Assembly: GCA_037693485.1 (NCBI GenBank)
Contig: CM075346.1
Span: 97,384,501 to 97,448,500 of the forward strand
Length of the DNA: 64,000 bases
Direction: 5' to 3'
Source of the DNA: Kitagawia praeruptora
Taxonomy: Eukaryota > Streptophyta > Magnoliopsida > Apiales > Apiaceae
Below are positions 47,114 through 59,215 of the stretch, one piece after another (within the stretch, counting starts at the first letter, position 1; each line of letters starts with the position of its first letter). Made by a program: the position numbers and the translations under genes. A model generated the notes under the pieces. That model saw nothing but the letters and a program-made list of their open reading frames with translations. It did no database searches and was not told the origin of the DNA.

Positions 47114-50100
47114 TTACAAGTCACTTCTGAACTGACTCCATCTTTCTTCATCGTCTTCACTGTCTGTAGACTCTACTGGATCTGTAGCTTCAGGCACATC
47201 AACTTCCATGTTCTCAACTTCACTTTGCTCCACCTTGTCATGCTTTGGTACCTCCTGCATGCATACAAAATAGATTGTGAATAGCCGAATATTCAGAAAA
47301 GTTGCCAAACTTCAGGGCAGCTAAAGATGAATTACCACAATAAACTGACAGTAAACTCTACTGAAGAGTTCCTAAATGCTGATTTTCGGGTATTAAAACA
47401 AATTTAAAATATAGGGGCTGTGGGATATTGAATCAAACAAGAAGAGGGTAATAAAGAACATACATTAGTTTCAGGAGGCACCTCATTCCGCTCTTCCCCT
47501 GATAAACCATCCAGGTCATCTATGTTCAAGTTCTGCCTTCGCTTTGCAACAACTTTCTTGACCCGGTTAACAATTTGCTCAAAGTGGGAATGACCTGGAA
47601 CAATCAATTTAATATAATTTCCACCCACCATGTTAACCATATTACACTATTTAGCGAAATCTCTCATTTGACTTATTTCGGCAGTAAAACTGGAAGACAT
47701 CTACACATGAATTGACGGACAGTATTTGTTAAAAAAATATTCTCATTTAACAGTTACCTATATACACTAAAACTTAAAAAAAATAAAAAAAATACTGAGA
47801 TATTATCCAAGAAACTCAGGGACAGAAGAGATGGAATCAATTTACCTTTACCCCGATTAGTGAGGGCGTCATGAAGTCTCATAGGGTGCTTTCGCTCTTC
47901 ATTTTTGTATTTCAATTTTATATGATCACGAGTGCGGCCAGGAAAAAGTTGAGCTATCATTGTTAAGTCTGTTCCAAATTGCTGCAGACCCTGGTTTTAA
48001 AACATGCAGGATTATATATTAGCTGAAAAGTGAAACAATGAGTCAGGACTCAGGATTATCAACATTGTAAGTGCTTTATAATTGCAGGGCAGTTGCAAAT
48101 ATTACAAGATAAAAATAAGTTCTCTCAAAAATTCAGTTAAAAAGGAGCATTAATCAGATCAGCACATTCAGATGGTTCTACTTGGCAACAACACAACTAG
48201 AGAATTAACAGGAGTAACATATGCCTTCTTCCACACACTGTCAAATCAGAAGTACACTACATATGGATGTTTGGCAGACAATAAAACCTGCTAGTTTGCA
48301 TAATCATACGACAACTTGAACTGGTTGGATAAAATAATTATTCTTCGCATCATCCTGCATGGTGGTCACACATACAGCATGAAGCTAATATTCCCCTGTT
48401 TTTTGGGTTGCTTTGTTTCAGTCATAATCACACCACATATGTATAAAATTATAAATGCATAAACAAGATAAGACATTAACATAGAAGGAAACATATATGG
48501 TTTTGACATTTCACACTATTAACTGCATCTAGTTTCGATATTTAACAATTTAGAAAAGAAAAAAAAAAGAGGCAGGAAAACCAACTCAATGTCTGTATTT
48601 ATAAATTACAATTTAAAAGCAAGTTAACTCAGTTTTGCCAACTAGGAATTACATGTGAGTGAATGCCAATTTGGCAGAATCACTTTCAGTACTGTATTTC
48701 CAAAAATTTCAAGTAGGTGGCTAATATACTCCAGGAACATAAATATATACATATATAAAATCAGGTAAGAGTAAGACACACCTCGTAGAACAACTCAGTA
48801 TCTTGATTTGTCCATCTTCCACGGGTTGTTTTCTTCATGTTAGTATGGTAGTTAAAGTAGGTACCATTATCTTGAACTTCAACTTTTTCTTGTTCATCAT
48901 TAGACTCTTGTCCTTGTTCTGAAGCAAACACATCATCATCTTCATAATAACCAGAAGAAGACTTGGCAGTGCTGTGAAAGTCAAGTTATTGTTCATAGAA
49001 TCAGGTTCTTTGGACAAAAAATTATCCCAAATTATTAATTAGGCTGCATAGGCGCAACTAGATAGATAACTGAAGTTACAATCTGGAAAATAGTCTTAAT
49101 TGGATTTCACATTAAGATAAGAATCATGCTAAAAAAAAATTGGTAAAGAAAACTAAAAAGGCAAACAATTAATAGCACATCTTTGTTATAATGTCTTGCA
49201 TGTGTGTAACTGATCCCTTGTTCATCAACAAAATAAGAATGATTTACATACTTTTCCCTTGTTCATCAACTTTTTGAGCTTAGATCAGCTATGACAACAT
49301 CATAAAAATTTATATAAATTAGACAGATTTCAGATTTGGCCCCAGAGGCTAACAAGGACTGCACATGTAATGAATAATGATACTCGAGTACTTATCACAA
49401 CAAGAAAGTCCCACCTGCTGGGAGCTCACCGCCAACCACTCTATCATCCAGTGCACACACACCTGGCGTTTAGCAATTATTGTATATACTCGAAATTACA
49501 AGTGGATGCATTGTACTAACTGAAAATTTTTAGGTAAATTTACATAGATTCTCTTAACGGGATCAAAACAATAACAAAATAATATTAATACCTCTGATTC
49601 ATAACTGGCGCTTGTGATGTCTCTTGATTTTTTCTCTAGAGAAAAGAATTAAAGACAGATATGAACAAAGATATTAGAAACCACGCCTACTTGTATTACT
49701 AAAAAGCATAATAGAAACCAAAATATGTACTCCTATCTACTACCAGAGAAAATAGAACTGCCAAGGACGAAAAAATAAAATACTTATCATGCATACCGCT
49801 GTCAACTCCCTGTACTCCCCAAGAACAATTATTTCCTTAAGCGATAAGTCTGAGATTTCAATCTCATCCTCTGGGGTTTTAAGCCAACCCTTCTCTAATA
49901 CAATGAAATGAAATTAGATAAAAAAAATTAAATAATTATGTTCATGCATTCATCCCACAATACTACACCCAACACATCCACTCACCAAATCTTCCACGTT
50001 TACGAGTTGAGTGCGAGAACTTCTTCGACGGTTTTTTGGTCAACGGAACTGATCCTTCATTGGCTTTATCTTGGTTTCGAACAGGCTTCTTAGATTTTCC

Positions 50101-53100
50101 ACTTACTTTTTTATTCTGCCGTTCATCTTCAATTTGATATTCTTTGTCAGAAAGGTCATCCTCATTTACAGAAGAACCTCTAGGATATTCAGCTGGAAAC
50201 TGACAAGTTTCAATATCTTCTTCCTCAAGCTCATCTATGAGTCGATATATATGCCTCTGTTTGCCGCAGCGCTTCAAAGATCTACCATGTTCAACCCTTT
50301 GACCAGATGTGGAGGTTTGTTGGTGATTGACAGAATGGTCCAACCCCATGTTTGTTGTTCCTTGTCCCCTCTGAAAAACAAATAAATGGAAAATATAAAC
50401 TGAGTAAAAACGTATTAGATAAAAATCATATACATTAAAGAATCAATATATCCTGATGTGATAAAGAATTTCGTCCTTGTAAACAAAAAAGTCAAAATAT
50501 CATATAAACTGCTATGTTGAACACGAACCTCTGTAGCAGGAACATTTGTAGGAAGTGAGTCTTTATCCATGTCAACAGTTTGAGAAGGTACTGATAGAGC
50601 ATCTTCTGCGTTAGAAAGCGTTTCCAGGCAAGGAGAAGTGATTCCTTCCTGAACCAAGTCATAATGTAAAACAACATGAAGAAAATATGTAAGACAGCAT
50701 AGAATCATTAGTGATGAAAAAAATAGATGAATACTTCAATTTCGAACATTTTATTCTCAACTTGAAAATCTTCAGCTGTGTTGGAAGTGAAATCCTCATG
50801 GATCAAAGGATCAAGAGATACAGTGTCAGGATTAGGTTTTAATTCATTGCTATCATAATAATGTTGTGTGCTGTGAGCTGTGTGGGGTGTAGTGTGAGCT
50901 GTGTGGTGTGCTGAATGTTGTGTGCTGTGAGCTGGAAAGTTTATGTGATTTATTAGGGTGTGTGAGTTGTTTTTATTCTGTTCTTGGTGCCTATTTATGC
51001 AGTGGCATGAGGTACTAATCAGACATGATTGAATATACAGAAAATGGAATGTTATTCCACCAACCTTCTCTCTCTCTCTGATCTCTGATCTTTCTATCTG
51101 TTCTCTCTATCTGATCTCTCCCCTATCAACCTCTGATCTATCTCTTTCTCTGCTTATCTCTGCTGATTCTATATCTCTATTACCTTATCTTAGCTGCTAT
51201 TCTATATAAAACAACAGAAAATACCAAAAAATAGACTGAAAACAGTTCAGGAATTCACCAGATCCTGACAAATTGGTATCAGAGCTCATAAATTCGATCA
51301 TCCACTGCTTCGATTGTGTTATGCTGGTTTAAAAACTTGAAAAGTGAACTATGGAAACTGGTCCAGATCAGGATTTCAATGAGTTAATGCAAGAAGTGCA
51401 TCACCAGTTCAAGAGCTATCAAGAGAAATCAAACCAGAGATTCAAGGAGTTAGAAAGTCTGGTGGCTGTAGCAACACAGAGGATGGAGATGCTAATTAAG
51501 ATAAAAACTAAGAAAAGAAGCAGAAGTAAGTTTCTGAATCCTTTTGCCATCACTCCAATAACAGACTCTGGAATCAGGGAACCTATACAGCAACTGAAAT
51601 TGAAATTTCCGAGATATGATGAGGAATCTGGAGGTACTGCTTGGTTACAGGAATGTGAACACTACTTTGAGATCTTCAAGGTTGGAGAGAATAAAAAAGT
51701 TGCAATTGCAGGCATGCATCTTGAAGGATCAGCTAGGAAGTGGTTCCAGACTTATACAGTTGGAAGAACTAATTGGCAATGGAAGGAATTCTGTAAGCAC
51801 TTCATTGCAAGATTTGAGGCATGGGAGCAAGAGTTATTATTTGACAAATTCAAGCAGTTGAGGCAAACAAATACAGTGGAGATGTACTACTCCCAGTTTG
51901 AAAGATACATGGAGCAACTTAAAGAGAGAATGCCTTCCTTGACAGAAGAATTCTTTGTGGAAAGCTTTGTGAGTGGATTACAAACAATTACTAAGGAAAC
52001 CTTGAAATTACTTAATCCAACCACTTTGGAACAAGCTTTCAGGCAAGCTAGGCACTGTAAAGAACCTGAGGTAGTGGTGAAAAAGGTTGATCAGAGTTGT
52101 GGTACTATTGTTAGCAAGTCAAGGCAGATTGTTAAGGCAGGGACACTATCCAATATACAGGGAACACCACTAATGATAACAGATGACAGTGGTGTCATTA
52201 AGCTGTCTCCTAAACAGTTGGCTAAAAGGATAGAGGATGGACTTTGTCCCTACTGTAATGGTCAGGATGGATCAACTCATGAATGTATTAAGCCCTGTCA
52301 ATTCATAATGACTCAAGAGGATGAAGACAACCTTCCTTCTGAGGAAATTGTAGAAAAGATTGAAGGCAACTTTGGGTTGGCTAATGAGGAAACTATGGAG
52401 GTGTCAGTTCATGCCATTGAGGGATTTCATAGTAATAAAACTATTACTCTTACAGGCAGGAAAGGTAGACAACAATTTTCTATACTAGTGGATGGTGGAA
52501 GCACCCATAGTTTTTTGGATGAGCAGATAGCTAGCAATCTTAAGTGTGAGTTAGTGAAAACAAGCCCTATGAAGGTTCAAGTGGCCAATGGAAGTCATCT
52601 AATTAGTCAGTTTGAATGTGCTGACTTCACTTGGAAGGTGGGAGACATTGAGTTTCAAACCACAGTAAGAACCTTACCCATGGGAGGCTATGACTTGGTC
52701 CTTGGAGTGGATTGGTTAGGGTCATTGGGATTGGTAACCTTTGACTACAAGAATCTAACATTGCAGTTTAAACAACAAGACAAACAGGTGACACTGCAAG
52801 GCAATTCACAAACTGTGAAGCCAAGAGTTCAGCAAATGGATGCTAAAGCTTTTGTTAGGAGCTGCCAAAGACAGGGTAATGGATTCCTTTACTTGGTCAA
52901 TCAAGTAGATCAGCCTCCAGGAGGACTCTATCAGCTCAAAGAGAAGAATCCTACAACTCACAGTGAAAGTGAAGAGAAATTGCACCAGTTGCTACAAGAA
53001 TATGAAGATGTTTTCAAATATCCAGAAGGATTGCCTCCCCATAGGCCAATTGAGCATAGTATAGAACTTAAAGAAGGAGCTCAGCCTTTTTCTATAAGGC

Positions 53101-55832
53101 CTTACAGAAACTCTTATGATCAGAAGAATCAGATTGAGAAATTGGTTTCTGAGATGTTAGAGGCTGGGATCATCAGACCTAGTAGTTCACCATTTGCTTC
53201 ACCCATTTTGCTGGTTAAGAAGAAGGATGGGACTTGGAGATTCTGTGTCGACTATAGGAAATTGAATTCTTTGACTATAAAGAACAAATTTCCTATTCCA
53301 CTCATTGATGAGCTTCTTGATGAATTGTGTGGAGCCAAGTTTTTCACTAAATTAGACTTGAGAGCAGGATATCACCAAGTTAGAATGAAGAGTAAGGACA
53401 TAGAGAAGACTGCTTTCAGGACTCATCTTGGTCACTATGAGTTTACAGTGATGCCTTTTGGCCTCACAAATGCACCAGCCACCTTTCAAAATCTCATGAA
53501 TCAGGTTTTTGAACCTTTCTTGAGGAAGTTTACCTTAGTATTCTTTGATGACATCTTGGTCTACTCTAAAAGTGTTGAGGATCACTTACAACAATTGGAA
53601 AAGGTGTTTCAGCTCATGAGACAGCATCAATTGTATGCTAAGAAGTCTAAATGCGAGTTTATGAAAGGGCAGGTGGCCTATTTAGGGCATATCATTACTC
53701 AGGAAGGGGTGGAAGTAGATAAGAGTAAGGTGGCAGATATGATGGCTTGGCCTATTCCTCAGAACATTAAGGCCTTGAGAGGATTCTTAGGTTTAAGTGG
53801 TTACTACAGGAAGTTTGTGAAAGACTATGGGACTATAGCCAAGCCATTAACAAACCTATTACAGAAAGACAATTTTCAGTGGACTGAAGAGTCAACTAAG
53901 GCTTTCAATGCTCTCAGGCAAGCCATGAGTAGCACTCCAGTCTTGAGGTTACCTGACTATAAGCAAGAATTTATTGTGGAGACAGATGCTTCCAACATTG
54001 GCATAGGGGCTGTTCTGACTCAAGGAGGACATCCTTTGGCTTTTTTCAGTAAAGCTTTGGGACCTCGAGGGCAAGCCATGTCTACTTATGAAAAAGAGTT
54101 GATGGCAGTTGTAGCAGCAGTTAAGAAGTGGGCCCCTTATTTGATGGACAAGCATTTCTTCATTAAGACTGATCATTGGGCTTTAAAATTCTTGACTGAG
54201 CAGAAGGTTAGTAACTTGTTACAGCAGAAATGGATAAGCAAGTTATTGGGGTATAATTACACCATTGTGTATAGGAAGGGTGCTGAGAACAAGGTAGCTG
54301 TTGCACTGAGCAGGATGTATGAAGATCCAAAGGCTTCTCAGGAATCTGAGTACTAGTTCTGGCCATGAGGACATGGATACTTTTAAGGGGGAAGGAATGT
54401 CAGGATTAGGTTTTAATTCATTGCTATCATAATAATGTTGTGTGCTGTGAGCTGTGTGGGGTGTAGTGTGAGCTGTGTGGTGTGCTGAATGTTGTGTGCT
54501 GTTAGCTGGAAAGTTTATGTGATTTATTAGGGTGTGTGAGTTGTTTTTATTCTGTTCTTGGTGCCTATTTATGCAGTGGCATGAGGTACTAATCAGACAT
54601 GATTGAATATACAGAAAATGGAATGTTATTCCACCAACCTTCTCTCTCTCTGATCTCTGATCTTTCTATCTGTTCTCTCTATCTGATCTCTCCCCTATCA
54701 ACCTCTGATCTATCTCTTTCTCTGCTTATCTCTGCTGATTCTATATCTCTATTACCTTATCTTAGCTGCTATTCTATATAAAACAACAGAAAATACCAAA
54801 AAATAGACTGAAAACAGTTCAGGAATTCACCAGATCCTGACATACAGGAAGTTCAGGAGCTAAGCGAAAACTGGAAGTGTTGCATGGCTGCAGTCCATGA
54901 TCTACATGAGCTTCACGTGCAGTACCTAATATAACTTCATCCATCCTGGACATATCAGCACAGGTGGTTTGTGTCTCTGAACAAGGAATTCGTAGTTTAG
55001 AGTTTACAAAAAATGATGTTCAACATGTTCTCCCAATTTAAGTCATAAATAAGAAAGAGGCATACGTACCTAATATAACTTCATCCATCCTGGACATATC
55101 AGCACAGGTGGTTTGTGTCTCTGAACAAGGAATTCGTAGTTTAGAGTTTACAAAAAATGATGTTCAACGTGTTCTCCCAATTTAAGTCATAAATAAGAAA
55201 GAGGCATACGATTTCATTCTTGACCAATATAATGTATAGCAACTACCTAATAAATAAGTGAAGAACATACCATGTATGAGAGGTTCCTTCTTACCAGTTA
55301 TTATTGTATTTTGAGAAAGAAAACCATCTGACACTTCCGACATAGAGCCTATGTCGCCTTTCTGTAAAGACGAAAAAGCATAACCGAACTGATCAAGAAT
55401 AATAGTATAAAAACAACTTAAAATAACTTTGTTTTTATCAAATTATCTATTTACCTCTTTATCTAAAAGATGTTCTGTAGGACGGTTTGTTAATCCAGAA
55501 CTTCTATTCTCATCGGGTGGAGGAACTACTACAATACCATCTACACTATTTTCTAAAGCATTTTTACGTTCATTTTCTGAAATGATCATTGCCTGAGTGC
55601 ACCGTGTGGATTGGACTGACGCAGATGACTCCTTTCTTGGCTTCACTTTGGCCTTCGGTCGAAACTTGCCACTAGGCCTAGCTGCAAATAAATTTCATTC
55701 ACTTATACAACACCATATCATGGGTATACCATAGTGAGTTAACAGCACTTGAACAGACAAGGATTCTGTAGTACCATTTTTCGCAGCATTGTCAGAGACA
55801 ATGTCATCAAATGGGTCCAGTTCGAAATCCAT
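47114..55832 (-). CDS. BDP1: TFIIIB subunit B'' (BDP1) homologue, 13 exons, exon 5 split by a retrotransposon
   Basis: BDP1 is the TFIIIB subunit that completes the RNA polymerase III initiation complex at tRNA and 5S genes. Exons on the minus strand: 55775-55832, 55455-55681, 55295-55361, 55070-55120, 50735-54976 (holding the insertion), 50529-50648, 49986-50370, 49797-49894, 49592-49635, 48782-48971, 47852-47990, 47464-47594, 47114-47254. Leaving out the insertion and one target duplicate, the sum is 1,869 bp (622 aa) without a stop. The N-terminus reads MDFELDPFDDIVSD and GKFRPKAKVKPRK. The family Myb/SANT domain spans exons 10-11: RGRWTNQDTELFYE, then QQFGTDLTMIAQLFPGRTRD and IKLKYKNEERKHP. 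The tail is acidic (DSEDDEERWSQF). Exon 4 is a recent duplicate of the start of exon 5. As sequenced, this allele should not give full-length protein unless the insertion is removed from the RNA. Confidence 0.9.
50824..51270 (+). repeat. 5' LTR of the Ty3/gypsy element
   Basis: TGTCAGG...CCTGACA ends (7-bp inverted termini). Contains TGTGCTGTGAGCTGTGTGG repeats, a CT/TCTCTGAT-rich stretch and TATATAAAA (about 51205) as a likely TATA box. Confidence 0.95.
51274..51285 (+). other. Primer-binding site of the Ty3/gypsy element
   Basis: TGGTATCAGAGC, complementary to initiator tRNA-Met, three bases after the LTR end. Confidence 0.9.
51351..54356 (+). CDS. Ty3/gypsy Gag-Pol polyprotein (Gag, protease, RT, RNase H; no integrase), 1,001 aa
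   Basis: Domains in order: Retrotrans_gag (about 85-240; WLQECEHYFEIF, ARKWFQ); a weak CPYC...HEC...C cysteine cluster (about 298-315) in place of a canonical zinc knuckle; aspartic protease with DGGSTHSFL (about 380); reverse transcriptase from about 560, with LDLRAGYHQ, MPFGLTNAPATFQ and active site FFDDIL (about 730); RNase H starting at ETDASNIGIGA (about 876), with YEKELMA and IKTDHWALK. The end of the RNase H/connection region is followed by a stop at 54354-54356. The usual ADALSR reads AVALSR. Plant elements of this group normally continue for 400-500 residues with integrase. No frameshift. Gag and Pol share one frame. Confidence 0.95.
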   Translation: METGPDQDFNELMQEVHHQFKSYQEKSNQRFKELESLVAVATQRMEMLIKIKTKKRSRSKFLNPFAITPITDSGIREPIQQLKLKFPRYDEESGGTAWLQECEHYFEIFKVGENKKVAIAGMHLEGSARKWFQTYTVGRTNWQWKEFCKHFIARFEAWEQELLFDKFKQLRQTNTVEMYYSQFERYMEQLKERMPSLTEEFFVESFVSGLQTITKETLKLLNPTTLEQAFRQARHCKEPEVVVKKVDQSCGTIVSKSRQIVKAGTLSNIQGTPLMITDDSGVIKLSPKQLAKRIEDGLCPYCNGQDGSTHECIKPCQFIMTQEDEDNLPSEEIVEKIEGNFGLANEETMEVSVHAIEGFHSNKTITLTGRKGRQQFSILVDGGSTHSFLDEQIASNLKCELVKTSPMKVQVANGSHLISQFECADFTWKVGDIEFQTTVRTLPMGGYDLVLGVDWLGSLGLVTFDYKNLTLQFKQQDKQVTLQGNSQTVKPRVQQMDAKAFVRSCQRQGNGFLYLVNQVDQPPGGLYQLKEKNPTTHSESEEKLHQLLQEYEDVFKYPEGLPPHRPIEHSIELKEGAQPFSIRPYRNSYDQKNQIEKLVSEMLEAGIIRPSSSPFASPILLVKKKDGTWRFCVDYRKLNSLTIKNKFPIPLIDELLDELCGAKFFTKLDLRAGYHQVRMKSKDIEKTAFRTHLGHYEFTVMPFGLTNAPATFQNLMNQVFEPFLRKFTLVFFDDILVYSKSVEDHLQQLEKVFQLMRQHQLYAKKSKCEFMKGQVAYLGHIITQEGVEVDKSKVADMMAWPIPQNIKALRGFLGLSGYYRKFVKDYGTIAKPLTNLLQKDNFQWTEESTKAFNALRQAMSSTPVLRLPDYKQEFIVETDASNIGIGAVLTQGGHPLAFFSKALGPRGQAMSTYEKELMAVVAAVKKWAPYLMDKHFFIKTDHWALKFLTEQKVSNLLQQKWISKLLGYNYTIVYRKGAENKVAVALSRMYEDPKASQESEY
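54381..54397 (+). other. Polypurine tract
   Basis: TTTTAAGGGGGAAGGAA directly before the 3' LTR; primes plus-strand synthesis in this family. Confidence 0.85.
54398..54842 (+). repeat. 3' LTR of the Ty3/gypsy element
   Basis: Nearly identical to the 5' LTR. One G/T difference in GTGAGCTGG/GTTAGCTGG and one fewer CT in the TCTCTCTC run. Confidence 0.95.
54922..55209. repeat. 144-bp tandem duplication within BDP1 (exon duplication)
   Basis: Units 54922-55065 and 55066-55209 differ, by eye, only at one base (CAACATG/CAACGTG). Each holds the start of BDP1 exon 5 (17 codons) and its acceptor. The junction supplies a donor (GGTACGTATG), so the upper unit can be spliced as a new 51-bp in-frame exon. 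Confidence 0.93.
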
Positions 55833-56941
55833 GAGCTTTCCTTACACTGACGCAAATCTGATTAAAAACACCGTAATATAATGTAAACACATCACACGAA
55901 AAAAATACAGAGAAGGTATTACTAATCAAATTTTGGTGCTTATCTGCCAAAGCTAGTATAATAATCTCCTACTACCTGGCATTACAAGTAAAATTATACA
56001 TTGATAGTCTGGATCACCATGAAATAGGGAGCAAGAGTGTTCGGCTGTTCGCTAACAAAGAACTCTTTTAAACTTGTGAAGAGTATCACAGGCTCACAGT
56101 GTTTAGATATACAATTTTATTTATACAGATATGATCAATAGCAGTACATAATAAGCAAATCATTGAAATGGGCTCTGGGTATTCAAGTCATACATAATTT
56201 ACGGATCACTTCTATATTAAGTGGCAGTGACCACACTTTCAGTTACTACTTACAAGCTACAAGTCATATTGTCGATGTGTGCAAGTTCCAACAGGTTATA
56301 TATTTACTGCTTATAAGACATATCACCCTTACATAAAGGTTCCTACAGGTTATCCCTAAAATTACTACAATTCAGTTCATCACTTAAATAATTAAATGTG
56401 AAAAGTCTATAAAAGTAACAACACATGTGTATACAAAAAAACAGGTATACTCACAAGCTTCCAACGTGCTAAACTGAGACCAAAATGGAAACATCAACTT
56501 AGTGTTGCCTCAACTAGTAATAATAATAACTAATTACAACACCTAACGACTGTAATTCCGCAAAAAACAAATCCCAGATAGGTTACTAGGCATTTCTGCG
56601 TGGCATATTACAATAATGTGAGTCTCAAAGTCATTAATAGTTAATCATCTAATACGACACGCACATACACACTAAACGACAACTTTGAGTCTTATAAAAT
56701 CATCATTTCCCCTAAACGGACAAGTAATCGAGGGTCAAGATTTGATCCGAGTACCAAACCAAAAGGGGCAACAATATATATGTGTGCAAATATATCACAT
56801 TGTAAGAATTTCGACAGCCAAAGGGTTTGAACAAAGAATTTCTGCTACACATAACACCTAGCATAATTATTAATAATAAAAAATCAATATTCACATAATT
56901 AACCCAATATATCAAGAACCCTCCACTTGGGTACCCTAAGG
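55833..56941 (-). other. BDP1 5' region
   Basis: Leader, possible 5' UTR intron and upstream sequence of BDP1. No other gene seen. The transcription start is not clear; a candidate leader exon lies near 57455-57550. Confidence 0.45.
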
Positions 56942-57270
56942 CTATGTTCACTTGGATTGAATGGAATGAGGGGAGAATGGAATGAAATTTATACTATTAT
57001 TTGGAGGAGATTGGGGAAAGTGTTTATAAATTTCATTCCTTGATTCATTCCTCTCCAAATAATTTAAACTAAAATTCTAACCCACGTGTTTTGGAAGGAA
57101 TGCTCCATTCCCAATCTTCATCATTTTCCTTGCAATCTTCATCATAAAAAACTTCTTCTCTTTCATATTTGTTCATTATTTCCCCCAACATCCCCCTTTC
57201 TTCATAAATTTTGTTTACAATTTTCATTCCATTCCTACCTCATTCCATTCTTTCCAAGTGAACACACCCT
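56942..57270. mobile_element. hAT-like MITE
   Basis: Ends GCTATGTTCACTTGGATTGA and TTTCCAAGTGAACACACC. The interior arms GAATGGAATGAGG / CCTCATTCCATTC are also inverted. Flanks CCCTAAG/CCCTAAA suggest a target duplication. About 329 bp. Confidence 0.7.
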
Positions 57271-57813
57271 AAAAAGTCAAGAATTGAAAATGAAACCCTA
57301 TATAACTGTACCATTTTTAGCCATTGATTAGGGAACCCCAGAAGGAAAAACACAATCTTTCGTAATAATGATTTATATTTCAAACCCTCGCCATCAAAGA
57401 AGAAAGATAAGTCGCTTATCTAAAAAAAAAAAAGAAGAAAGATAAGTCATGTACCTTTTCTTTTGTGAAATATATGTATGTATGTCAGCGCGTAACAGAG
57501 AAAGCAGTGAGAGAATGCCAAGAAACCCCAGTTCTCATTAGGAAAATGATCCTGCAAAAAGACTTGCAAGTTTAAAAAGGATACCTTTTATCACAATTTT
57601 TACATAGATCGAAAAAGAAACAATGACATAAATATCACATTTTTTAATAAAATTGACGAGAATAATAAAAATTAGAAATGGCGACCATTTTTACATACGT
57701 ACTTTCTTAAATTAAATAACTTATTTTTTGTAAATAATGAATGTTAAACTATCCATACACAATTTTTTCTAATAAAAAATATGTAAATACAAAATTTTTT
57801 CAAAATAAGTAAC
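57271..57813. other. Possible BDP1 promoter region, then AT-rich DNA
   Basis: 57290-57550 shows AAACCCTA and a GCGCG-containing leader-like segment on the BDP1 side. 57580-57813 is AT-rich with nothing recognised. Confidence 0.4.
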
Positions 57814-58185
57814 TTAGAGCATCTCCAATGGCATTAGCTAAAAATGATTGGCTAAATTACATAAAATATTGATTATGTAAAATTTGTCGAACCTGTAGGA
57901 CATTATGTTCCGAGGATATTGGCTATAATGATTGGCTATATTTTAAAAATGGTATGTTATTAATGGAATATATAATTTTAATATAGAAATAAGTGATGTG
58001 GCAATTCACTACAGATCTCTAGAGATTCGACAAATATAGTCAACATCAATAGATTATCTATAATTATAGATAAGGGTTTTGTCCCATTGGAGTGCAAATT
58101 TTTTTACACATTCTTTATAATTCTTATTTATGGTAATTAATTTTAAATTTTAAATAAGAGGTCTCTCCCATTGGAGATGCTCTTA
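57814..58185. mobile_element. Tourist-like MITE (PIF/Harbinger)
   Basis: TTA duplications flank GAGCATCTCCAATGG and CCATTGGAGATGCTC (perfect 15-bp inverted ends). The interior is shared with the element at 28055. Confidence 0.92.
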
Positions 58186-58330
58186 TAAGCTACTTAGAGC
58201 AAGGCGTGCTATATCTTGTGCTATAACTATATTATAGTACCAAATACAAAATATTGAAATCCAATGGTGTTCTATAGTTTGTGCTAAAATAACACAATGC
58301 TATAATTTGTGCTATATATAGCATAAACTA

Positions 58331-58635
58331 TACTCCCTCAGTCCCAACCAATTGTTTACACTTTCCTTTTTGGGACGTCCCAACCAATTCTTTACGTTTT
58401 CTAAAATAGTAAGTTTTAACACTATTACACCTACTACTTCACTTATTTTAACAATACTTTACACTATTACACCCACTACTTCACTTATTTTAACAATAAA
58501 TCACTATTACACCCACTACTTCACTTATTTTAACAATAAATTACTATTACACTCACTACTTCACTTATTTTAATCTTAATTATTGGTTTCCGTGTTAAAA
58601 GCAAACGATAACAAATCGTTGGGACGAAGGGAGTA
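58331..58635. mobile_element. Stowaway MITE nested in the PIF/Harbinger element
   Basis: TA-flanked CTCCCTCAGTCCCAACC and inverted GTTGGGACGAAGGGAG. Internal CACTACTTCACTTATTTTAA repeats match, inverted, the element at 44502. 305 bp. Confidence 0.93.
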
Positions 58636-58849
58636 GCATTGAGCTATATTTTGAAACACCCCAAAAAGGTATAAAAAGTGAGTGGAGAATATAAAAAGGA
58701 GGGAAATCATTTCTACATTTGCTTTGTTTCATGACCTGGTAATATTTTCATAGAATTAAAAGCCCTGCAATATTTTCATAGATTCAAAATCCTGCAATAT
58801 TTTCATAGAATTAATTCTGTGCAACTTTGTTACAAAAAATTAAAAACAT

Positions 58850-59215
58850 AATGCTAATTTATTGTCATCCACATTGAATACCCGATAAACTAGGTGCACA
58901 TGTAGTATCATATTTCTGGACAAAGTAATTGTCATGTCGTTGCAGCTCATTCAAAATATTAACATTTTGTCATTGAAAATAGGATCTGTAGCAAAATAAT
59001 CTCGTTGTATTCTTTCGTTTGCAGCAACCCTATCACGTCGGATGAAAGCTCGACCATCGATATGTAGAACCAGCACAACCTCCTTGTTCATTATGACTTG
59101 TTTGAAGCTGTTCATAGCTGCTCACCATTACCATCTGGAGCATTGCATACTCATCTTCATCGGATGAATCTCCATCAAAGTCTCCTCGTTGTATCCTTTT
59201 CTTTAAGTTGCTCAT
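58850..59215 (-). pseudogene. HARBI1/ALP1-like transposase N-terminal fragment
   Basis: It starts MSNLKKRIQRGDFDGDSSDE and, after a frame change near 59040, continues RRDRVAANERIQRDYFATDP, the usual N-terminal signature of plant PIF transposases (RRDR..AHERL..DYF). The catalytic DDE part is missing. Confidence 0.8.

Larger units (their letters stand above)
50824..54842 (+). mobile_element. Young Ty3/gypsy LTR retrotransposon lacking integrase, inserted in BDP1
   Basis: 4,019 bp, orientation opposite to BDP1. LTRs 50824-51270 (447 bp) and 54398-54842 (445 bp) differ, by eye, by one substitution and one CT unit. Target duplication TACAG lies at 50819-50823 and 54843-54847. A PBS and polypurine tract are present. 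The single frame ends after RNase H and only about 41 bp lie between its stop and the 3' LTR, so the integrase domain is absent. It must have been mobilised by an integrase supplied in trans. Confidence 0.96.

Noticed and set aside
54599..54781. 60-codon frame rich in Ser, Leu and Ile
   Set aside because: It lies wholly within the 3' LTR pyrimidine-rich stretch.
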